Shown here one piece after another: positions 1-5,781 of a DNA stretch of 6,603 bases. Where the stretch lies: positions 1 through 6,603 of the forward strand of contig SYDD01000170.1 of the NCBI GenBank assembly GCA_005786775.1, in the 5' to 3' direction. Both the position numbers and the translations under genes were made by a program. Below the pieces are notes generated by a model, which did no database searches, was not told the DNA's origin, and worked only from the letters and a program-made list of their open reading frames with translations. Positions within the stretch are counted from its first letter, which is position 1; every line of letters starts with the position of its first letter. The stretch comes from Opitutaceae bacterium (GTDB lineage: Bacteria > Verrucomicrobiota > Verrucomicrobiia > Opitutales > Opitutaceae).

Positions 1-1605
1 GATGGCGCGCACCTCGAGCCGCTCCGCCTCGGGCACGAACGGCACCTCCTCGGTGAGGATGCTCAGCAGCACCACCGTCTCGTGCAGCACCTTGTTGGCC
101 TTGACGTGATGGAGGAGAACCAGGGGCGTGCCCGTCGGGTTACCCGCCATGAAAACCCCGGTGCCACGCACCCGCGCGAGGTGCGGGCTGGAGGCGATCG
201 CGCATAGTTCGGCCTCGGTGATCTCGTTGGCGTACACGCGACGAAAGATCTCCCCCTTGCCGAGCTTCCAGGTGGTCATGACCGCCAGCACGCCGAGGGC
301 GATCAGCACCGGCAGCCAGCCCCCGTCGTGGAACTTGTGCAGGTTCGAGGCGAAGAAGACCGCGTCGAGCGCCAGAAACCCGAGGCACACCGCGGCCGCC
401 CGCCAGACCGGCCAGCGCCACGCCCGGACCATCACCGCGTAGAGCGCTAGGGTGGTCACGATCATCGTGCCGGTGACCGCGATGCCGTAGGCGGCGGCAA
501 GCGCGGAGCTCGACTTGAAGCCGAAGACCGTCGCAATCGCCCCAAGCGCGAGGACTACGTTGACCAGCGGCAGGAAGATCTGGCCACGCTGGTCAGGGTT
601 GGTGTGGCGGACCGTCATGCGCGGGAAGTAGCCCAGCTGGATCGCCTGACGGACCAGAGAGAATGCGCCCGAGATCAGGGCCTGACTTGCGATGATGGCC
701 GCGAGGACCGAGAGCGCCAGCAACAGGTAGCGGGGCCAGCCTTCCGGAGCGATCGAGAGAAACGGGTTAGCCGCGGAACCCCGCCCCGCGAGGAAATGCG
801 CGCCCTGGCCGAAGTAGTTGAGCACCCGCCCCGGGAGCACGACGCCATACCAGGAGGTGAGAAACGCCCGCCCGCCGAAGTGCCCCAAAACCGCGTACAG
901 CGCCTCCACGCCCGTGAAGGCCAGCACCACCGCCCCAAGCAGAATGCCCGCCTGCGTCGGATGGCCGACCAGCAGGTGGATGCCCAGCCACGGATCCAGC
1001 GCCCGCAGGACCGCGGGGTTCTCCAACACCCGCCACAGGCCGAGCCCGCCGAGGACCGCAAACCAGAGCAGCATGACGGGCCCGAAAATCCCGCCAATGA
1101 AGCGCGTGCCCCGGTGCTGGAAGGCAAATACCACTCCGAGAATCAGGCAGGACACCGGCACCACCAGAAAATCCATCCCCGGAGCCACCTCCTTCAAACC
1201 CTCCACCGCGCTGAGCACCGTGATCGCCGGAGTGATGATCGCCTCGCCGCACAACATCGCCGCGCCCAAGAGCACGAGGACCGTGCCGACGTTCAGGCCC
1301 GCCCGCACCCCTTGGTCGAGCCGCCCTAGGGCCAGCAACGCGAAGATGCCCCCCTCCCCCCGGTTATCCGCGCGCAGCACGAAGGTCGCGTACTTCACGC
1401 TCACCACCAGCACCAGCGACCAGAAGACCAGCGAAAGCACCCCCAGCACCGCCGTCGCGTGCTCCGCCGGGGGCAACGCGTGTAGGCACTCGCGGATGGT
1501 GTACAAAGGGCTGGTCCCGATGTCCCCGAACACCACCCCCAAGGCGCCCAGCCCAAGCGCCCACCGGGCGCCGGTACCCTGCCCTGCTTCGGCGGATGGC
1601 TTCAT
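1..1605 (-). CDS. kup: KUP-family potassium uptake permease (C-terminus off left edge)
   Basis: Inner-membrane secondary K+ transporter, generally regarded in this family as K+/H+ symport. The reading frame is open for 535 codons from ATG at 1605 to the window edge. E. coli Kup has 622 residues, so roughly 85-95 residues of the cytoplasmic C-terminal domain are missing only because of the edge. Family signatures read from the minus strand: GDIGTSPLYT (27-36), RADNRGEGGIF (78-88), GEAIITPAI (120-128) followed by VLSAVEGL, TGVEALYA (231-238), LNYFGQGA (262-269), FSLVRQAIQLGYFPRM (315-330), LAAAYGIAVTGTM (369-381) and NLHKFHDGGWLP (421-432). About twelve hydrophobic segments lie between residues 15 and 446. 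The acidic residues D28, E121 and E234 match E. coli D23, E116 and E229 with a constant offset of 5. Oddity: the conserved Asp of the LYAD-x-GHFG motif is Val239. The start is supported by a good Shine-Dalgarno just upstream. Divergent from menB. Confidence 0.96.
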   Translation of the reverse strand, partial: MKPSAEAGQGTGARWALGLGALGVVFGDIGTSPLYTIRECLHALPPAEHATAVLGVLSLVFWSLVLVVSVKYATFVLRADNRGEGGIFALLALGRLDQGVRAGLNVGTVLVLLGAAMLCGEAIITPAITVLSAVEGLKEVAPGMDFLVVPVSCLILGVVFAFQHRGTRFIGGIFGPVMLLWFAVLGGLGLWRVLENPAVLRALDPWLGIHLLVGHPTQAGILLGAVVLAFTGVEALYAVLGHFGGRAFLTSWYGVVLPGRVLNYFGQGAHFLAGRGSAANPFLSIAPEGWPRYLLLALSVLAAIIASQALISGAFSLVRQAIQLGYFPRMTVRHTNPDQRGQIFLPLVNVVLALGAIATVFGFKSSSALAAAYGIAVTGTMIVTTLALYAVMVRAWRWPVWRAAAVCLGFLALDAVFFASNLHKFHDGGWLPVLIALGVLAVMTTWKLGKGEIFRRVYANEITEAELCAIASSPHLARVRGTGVFMAGNPTGTPLVLLHHVKANKVLHETVVLLSILTEEVPFVPEAERLEVRAI

Positions 1606-1744
1606 AAACTCTCCAAGCTTCCCTCAATCGCCCCCCGCCTCCAAGCCGTTTCTCCCCCCGGGCCGAAAACTGCTTGCTTTCCCCCGGCCGCGGAAATCAC
1701 GCCCGCCGTGGACAACCGGCCCGATTACGCCCACCGTCCGCCGT
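1606..1744. promoter_or_regulatory. Divergent kup/menB intergenic region
   Basis: This 139-nt segment separates the diverging starts of kup (1605, minus) and menB (1745, plus), so it should carry promoters for both. I found no convincing -35/-10 pair on either strand. TTGCTT at 1674-1679 lacks a -10 element at normal spacing, and GATTAC at 1723-1728 lacks a -35. The segment is strikingly C-rich on the plus strand, with C runs at 1631-1636, 1654-1659 and 1681-1685. These would be G runs in a kup leader transcript. No known riboswitch architecture was recognised. Its regulatory role is inferred from position only. Confidence 0.45.
1609..1614 (-). promoter_or_regulatory. Ribosome binding site of kup
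   Basis: On the minus strand GGAGAG lies 3 nt before the ATG at 1605 (5 nt when measured from GGAG). It is the only convincing Shine-Dalgarno sequence at any gene start in this window, and it fixes the kup start: the encoded N-terminus reaches the GDIGTSPLY motif after 26 residues, as expected for the family. Confidence 0.7.
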
Positions 1745-2578
1745 ATGAGTCCAGACTGGCAGGTCGCCAAGACCTACACCGATATCCTCTACCACAAGGC
1801 CGAGGGCATCGCCCGGATCACGATCAACCGTCCGGAAAAGCGGAACGCCTTCCGGCCGTTGACCGTCAAGGAGATGTACGATGCCTTCTCTGATGCGCGC
1901 GAGGATCCGGCAGTTGGCGTGGTGCTGCTGCTGGGTGCCGGTCCCCACCGGGACGGGAAATATGCCTTCTGCGCCGGGGGCGACCAGAGCGTGCGCGGCC
2001 ACGCTGGCTACATTGACGAGGCCGGCGTGCCGCGCCTGAACGTCCTCGACCTCCAGAAACTCATTCGCTCGATGCCCAAGGTAGTGATCGCGCTGGTCGC
2101 CGGCTACGCGATCGGCGGCGGGCACGTGCTGCACGTGGTCTGCGACCTCAGCCTCGCCGCCGACAACGCGATCTTCGGACAAGTCGGGCCCAAGATGGGC
2201 AGCTTCGACGGCGGCTTCGGCTCGAGCTACCTCGCCCGCGTAGTCGGCCAGAAGAAAGCCCGCGAGATCTGGTTTCTCTGCCGCCAGTATGACGCCCGCC
2301 AAGCACTCGCGATGGGACTGGTGAACGCAGTAGTTCCCATCGACCGCCTCGAGGCTGAGGGCGTGCAATGGGCCCGCGAGATTCTGCAGAAGAGCCCCCT
2401 CGCCATCCGGCTGCTCAAGAGCGGCTTCAACGCCGAGCTCGACGGCCAGGCCGGAATCCAGGAACTGGCCGGCAACGCCACCTTGCTCTACTATATGAGC
2501 GAAGAGGCGAAGGAATTCATGACCGCCCAGCGCGAGAAACGCGCGCCCAACGCCCGGAAGTATCCGTGGCTGCCTTAG
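1745..2578 (+). CDS. menB: 1,4-dihydroxy-2-naphthoyl-CoA synthase (type I MenB)
   Basis: Cytoplasmic crotonase-fold enzyme that cyclises o-succinylbenzoyl-CoA (Dieckmann-type) to 1,4-dihydroxy-2-naphthoyl-CoA in classical menaquinone synthesis. It has 277 aa, against 285 in E. coli and 272 in B. subtilis. MenB-specific stretches are NRPEKRNAFRPLTVKEM (28-44), FCAGGDQSVRGHAGY (75-89), RLNVLDLQKLIR (97-108), AGYAIGGGHVLH (119-130), FGQVGPKMGSFDGGFG (144-159), KKAREIWFLCRQYDA (170-184) and LAGNATLLYYM (241-251). With a constant offset of 8, Q146, G148, S153, D155, W176 and Y250 match E. coli Q154, G156, S161, D163, W184 and Y258. Gly (not Asp) at 148 places it with the bicarbonate-dependent type I enzymes. 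The ATG at 1745 is chosen because the N-terminus then aligns with B. subtilis MenB, although no Shine-Dalgarno precedes it. The frame stays open far upstream, antisense to kup, which I regard as a GC artefact. Variations: Ala78 where CSGGD is usual, Val147 for Thr, and an insertion before FCAGGD. Confidence 0.97.
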   Translation: MSPDWQVAKTYTDILYHKAEGIARITINRPEKRNAFRPLTVKEMYDAFSDAREDPAVGVVLLLGAGPHRDGKYAFCAGGDQSVRGHAGYIDEAGVPRLNVLDLQKLIRSMPKVVIALVAGYAIGGGHVLHVVCDLSLAADNAIFGQVGPKMGSFDGGFGSSYLARVVGQKKAREIWFLCRQYDARQALAMGLVNAVVPIDRLEAEGVQWAREILQKSPLAIRLLKSGFNAELDGQAGIQELAGNATLLYYMSEEAKEFMTAQREKRAPNARKYPWLP

Positions 2579-2598
2579 CCCCTCGGCAGGCTCGGGGC

Positions 2599-2616
2599 GG
2601 GCCCTAAGCCGGGCCC
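2599..2616. terminator. GC-rich hairpin at the menB/menD convergent junction
   Basis: GGGCCC at 2599-2604 can pair with GGGCCC at 2611-2616 around a 6-nt loop, and it works equally on both strands. A second, weaker stem lies beside it: GCCCC (2578-2582) with GGGGC (2594-2598). The pair sits exactly between the stop codons of menB (2576-2578) and menD (2604-2606 complement), where a bidirectional terminator is expected. Neither strand has a T tract after the stem, so it is not a canonical intrinsic terminator. In this GC context the palindromes could also be chance. Confidence 0.25.
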
Positions 2617-4349
2617 AAGCTCGCCGCCAGTTCCGCGAACCAGCGCTTCCGCTGCGCAGCGTCGCGCTTGCGGTCCGTCGCCAGTTCGAGGATCCGCACC
2701 CCCGGTTCCGGAGCAGCCACCCGTGCGGCTAGCGTAGCCCAGTCGGCCATGGGCTCGTGCCGCACTCCGTGCGCGGCCGCTAGCCGGCCCAAATCGACCG
2801 CCTGCGGCGTCGCGAAGAAGTCCTCAAATACCCCCGCCACCTGCGCGATCGGCAGGTGCTCGAAGATGCCGCCCCCCCGGTTGTTGATCACCACCACGGT
2901 CAGCGACCCGCGGAAGCGCGGCGCCAGCAACAGGCCGTTGGCATCGTGCAGCAACGAAAGGTCTCCCGTAAGCAGCACCGCCGGCCGGTCCGACCCGTGC
3001 GCCAGACCCAACGCGGTGGACAGCGTGCCATCGATGCCGTTAGCGCCCCGGTTGCACCAGAGCCGCAGCCGCCGGTTGGCCGCCGGCACCACGTACTCCG
3101 CATCCCGGATGGGCATCGAGTTGGCCAGAAAAAGGTCCGCGCCCTCCGGCAGCGCCCGCCCAAGCACCCACACCGCCTTCGGCTCGAACATGCCCGCCTC
3201 CGCCTCCAGCCGCCCTTCCAGCGCCGGGCGCAACCGCGTCTCATATCGGGCCCACATCCGTTGGTACCCATTGTCGGGCGCCACCTCCGGTAAGCCCCCC
3301 GCCAAAACCGCGACCGGCATCGCCAGCACTCGCGTCCGGCCGTGCAGCGCATCGCGGTTGTCCTCGCGCTCCGACACCAGCCACGTGTCCGCGTCTGCCT
3401 CCTCCAGCCACGCGCGGAGCACCTTGCTCACCGGCCAGCCACCGATTCCCAGCACCACCTCGGGACGCAACCGCTCCGCCGCCCCGGGATGGCGCAGGAT
3501 GGTGTCATAGGTCGTGACCAGATGCGGGATCCGGTCCGCCCATTGCCGCACCGGCGAAAGCGCATCCGCCAATACGGGCCAGCCCAGCCGCCCGGCCAAC
3601 TCGCCCACCGCCGCCACGAACGCTTCGGGCTCCGCGGTCTGGACCGGACCAACCACGATGACGCCGTGCACCTCCGGGGCGATCTTGGGGGGACGCGTCA
3701 GCCGCGTGACCGGCTCCGGCTCCGGCAAGCCGCGGAAGAAGCGCTCCCAATCCATCGTCGCCGCGAGCGCCGCGGCCGACCCGCCGTCGGGGGTCGGCGC
3801 CAGCGGGTCGCGGAACGGGGCGTTAAGGTGCACCGGGCCGCCGCCGTTGCCCAAGCTGCGCGCCACCGCGTGCACGATCGTCTGGCGGAGGTAGCGTAAG
3901 CGGGCGGGATCCGCCTCCGGGACGGCGAGCTCGTGGTACCAGCGCGGGTACGCGCCGTAGAGTTTCTGCTGGTCGATGGTCTGGCCGGAGGCGCAGCCGC
4001 GCAGCTCTGGCGGACGATCCGCGGTCAAAACCACCAGCGGCACGCCCGCCTCGGACGCCTCGATCACCGCTGGGAGGTAATTGGCGGCCGCCGTCCCGCT
4101 GGTGCAGAGGAGCACGGCGGGCCGTCCCGCCCGCTTCGCCAGCCCGAGGGCGAAGAAGCCCGCGGAGCGCTCATCGAGCACCGGGATCGCCTCCCAGCCC
4201 GGATGGGTGGCTGCCGCCAACGCGAGGGGACTGGAGCGGGAGCCCGGCGAAACGACCGCGGCCACCGCACCCGCGCGCACCAGGCTCTCGACCAGCACGC
4301 CGGCCCAGAGGGTGTTTAGATTGCGCGCGTCAGGCTGGAACGGGTGCAT
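2604..4349 (-). CDS. menD: SEPHCHC synthase (MenD)
   Basis: Thiamine diphosphate- and Mg-dependent cytoplasmic enzyme. It decarboxylates 2-oxoglutarate and adds the resulting succinyl unit to isochorismate, giving 2-succinyl-5-enolpyruvyl-6-hydroxy-3-cyclohexene-1-carboxylate. It has 581 aa, about the length of B. subtilis MenD and longer than the 556 aa of E. coli. The N-terminal Pyr domain carries SPGSRSSPLAL (34-44), with R38 matching E. coli R33. E60 in DERSAGFFALGLAKR is the cofactor-activating Glu (E. coli E55), and CTSGTAAANYLPAV follows (82-95). The C-terminal PP domain holds R415 and R434 in NSMPIR and NRGANGID, matching E. coli R395 and R413, and I439. The ThDP/metal motif starts at GD 462-463 (GDLSLLHDANGLLL) and ends at NN 489-490, then RGGGIFEHLP. 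The start lies 2 nt after the menF stop (TGA-GC-ATG) with no clear Shine-Dalgarno, implying translational coupling. All expected catalytic residues are present. Confidence 0.97.
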   Translation of the reverse strand: MHPFQPDARNLNTLWAGVLVESLVRAGAVAAVVSPGSRSSPLALAAATHPGWEAIPVLDERSAGFFALGLAKRAGRPAVLLCTSGTAAANYLPAVIEASEAGVPLVVLTADRPPELRGCASGQTIDQQKLYGAYPRWYHELAVPEADPARLRYLRQTIVHAVARSLGNGGGPVHLNAPFRDPLAPTPDGGSAAALAATMDWERFFRGLPEPEPVTRLTRPPKIAPEVHGVIVVGPVQTAEPEAFVAAVGELAGRLGWPVLADALSPVRQWADRIPHLVTTYDTILRHPGAAERLRPEVVLGIGGWPVSKVLRAWLEEADADTWLVSEREDNRDALHGRTRVLAMPVAVLAGGLPEVAPDNGYQRMWARYETRLRPALEGRLEAEAGMFEPKAVWVLGRALPEGADLFLANSMPIRDAEYVVPAANRRLRLWCNRGANGIDGTLSTALGLAHGSDRPAVLLTGDLSLLHDANGLLLAPRFRGSLTVVVINNRGGGIFEHLPIAQVAGVFEDFFATPQAVDLGRLAAAHGVRHEPMADWATLAARVAAPEPGVRILELATDRKRDAAQRKRWFAELAASLGPA

Positions 4350-4351
4350 GC

Positions 4352-5767
4352 TCAGGCGGTGATAGCTTCGACCATCGCCTTAAACTTGAGGTCGGTCTCG
4401 GCCAACTCCTTTTCCGGGTCAGACCCCGCGACCAAGCCCGCGCCGGCGTAGACCCGCGCGGTCGTGCCCTCGACCAACGCGGAGCGGATCCCCACGAAGA
4501 GCTCGCCCTCGCCCCGCGCGTCGAACCAGCCCAATGCCCCCGCGTAAAGCCCCCGCGGAAACCCTTCCAACTGGCGGATGATCTCGCCCGCGCCCGCGCG
4601 CGGCTCTCCTCCAACGGCCGGCGTCGGATGCAAGGCGGCCGCGACGTCAAGCGGGTGGGCCCCGGCCGGCAACGCTCCCGCGAGCCGCGTGTGCAGGTGT
4701 TGTACGTTCGCCAACCGCCGCACGCCCGGCGCCGCGGCGGGACCGGCCGTCACCCCGAGCGCGGCGAGCCGCGCGCGCACGTCCTCGACGACCGCGGCGT
4801 GCTCGCGCAGGTCCTTTTCGCTACGCAAGAGGGCACCCGCCAGCGCCAAGTCTTCTGCCGCGCCCCGGCCCCGCCGAATAGAGCCAGCGAGGGCCTCCGT
4901 CTCCAGCTCCCCCGCGCGTACGCGCAGCAAACGCTCCGGACTCGCTCCAATGAAGCTCGGACCCCCACCCCAGGCGAAAGAAAAGGCGTAGCAGTCCGGA
5001 AAGCGCTGCCGCAGACCATTGAGCATCCGCAGCGGGTGCAGCGGCCGGTCTGCCCTCAGATCCTGCGCCCGCGCCAGCACGAGTTTGCGGAACGTTCCAC
5101 GCGCGATCAGCCCGAGGGCCGCCGCCGCCGCGGCCGGATAATCCCCCGCCTCGCGCCGCTGGAAGATCGCTGAGCCGGAGTCGGCCGCCGGGAACTCCGC
5201 GGGTTCCAGCGCCCGGAACTTACGGTGCGCGCGCCACACCCGGCCCGCCAGCGCCTCGAGATCCGATTCACCCGTGACCAGGAGATTCGCCACCGCGGTG
5301 GTGGTGTCCCCATCCAGCCCCACCTGCCACTGCGGCACGAACGCCGCCGCTGCCGGAAACGGCTGGCCCGCCTCCGCCTCCGGCTGGAACCCGAAGGCGC
5401 AAAAGACGTGTGGTCCGCCGAAGCGTGCCGCCACATCTCCAACCGCGACCGCATCCGCCCATAGCGCATCCGCCCACGCCTTGATCCGAGCGAAGCGCTC
5501 CGGCCCGCTCGCCGTACACGCCGCCGCAACCTCCGCGCCCGCGAGCGCCCAGCCGGCGGCAGGACGCTCCGCATAAAAATGGGGCGCGCCGGGATCAAAG
5601 ATCGATTCCAAGACCGCGAGCGGATCCAGCGCCTCGACCGCCAGGGAAATGCTGATCAGCCGCGGACGCCCGCTGCGCCGCACCTCGGCCTGACAGCGCG
5701 CGAGGAAATCCCGCAGGGCCTCCGGGGAGGAACTATTGTCCGCGGGATGCAACGGAAGGATGGTCAT
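4352..5767 (-). CDS. menF: Isochorismate synthase (MenF)
   Basis: Mg-dependent chorismate-to-isochorismate isomerase, first committed step of menaquinone synthesis. It has 471 aa, the same size class as B. subtilis MenF (471) and longer than E. coli (431). The N-terminal third is poorly conserved, as usual. The chorismate-binding domain runs from about 205 to 468: FRKLVLARAQDL (226-237), FIGASPERLL (272-281), LETEALAGSIRRG (288-300), SEKDLREH (316-323), LHPTPAVGG (379-387), EGFPRGLYAGALGWFD (401-416) and YAGAGLVAGSDPEKELAETD (440-459). K228 (base), E278 (acid), E322 and E457 (Mg ligands) match E. coli K190, E240, E284 and E416; the 50- and 44-residue spacings between the first three are identical to E. 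coli. A siderophore-type EntC is the main alternative by sequence, but linkage to menD argues for menaquinone. The ATG at 5767, 14 nt after the metG stop, is chosen because the frame upstream is antiparallel-free shadow of metG. No Shine-Dalgarno is visible. Confidence 0.95.
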   Translation of the reverse strand: MTILPLHPADNSSSPEALRDFLARCQAEVRRSGRPRLISISLAVEALDPLAVLESIFDPGAPHFYAERPAAGWALAGAEVAAACTASGPERFARIKAWADALWADAVAVGDVAARFGGPHVFCAFGFQPEAEAGQPFPAAAAFVPQWQVGLDGDTTTAVANLLVTGESDLEALAGRVWRAHRKFRALEPAEFPAADSGSAIFQRREAGDYPAAAAAALGLIARGTFRKLVLARAQDLRADRPLHPLRMLNGLRQRFPDCYAFSFAWGGGPSFIGASPERLLRVRAGELETEALAGSIRRGRGAAEDLALAGALLRSEKDLREHAAVVEDVRARLAALGVTAGPAAAPGVRRLANVQHLHTRLAGALPAGAHPLDVAAALHPTPAVGGEPRAGAGEIIRQLEGFPRGLYAGALGWFDARGEGELFVGIRSALVEGTTARVYAGAGLVAGSDPEKELAETDLKFKAMVEAITA

Positions 5768-5781
5768 CGGGGCGGCCGTCG

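Noticed and set aside
604..1329. Plus-strand open frame of 241 codons
   Set aside because: It lies wholly antisense to kup, whose family motifs are unbroken across the region, and the translation is rich in Arg, Gln and His with no recognisable domain.
1674..1728. Candidate sigma-70 promoter elements TTGCTT and GATTAC for menB
   Set aside because: They are 43 nt apart and neither has a partner at 16-18 nt spacing.
818..1744. Open frame of 309 codons in phase with and upstream of menB
   Set aside because: It is antisense to kup, has low-complexity Pro/Ser/Arg/Thr-rich composition, and the MenB family N-terminus aligns from the ATG at 1745. An absence of stops is expected in such GC-rich DNA.
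2668..3510. Plus-strand open frame of 280 codons within menD
   Set aside because: Antisense to fully conserved menD sequence; Ser/Arg/Ala/Pro-rich translation typical of a GC shadow.
4352..5767. Anthranilate or aminodeoxychorismate synthase component I instead of MenF
   Set aside because: The isochorismate synthase base K228 with E278, E322 and E457 at MenF spacing, plus immediate linkage to menD, favours MenF.
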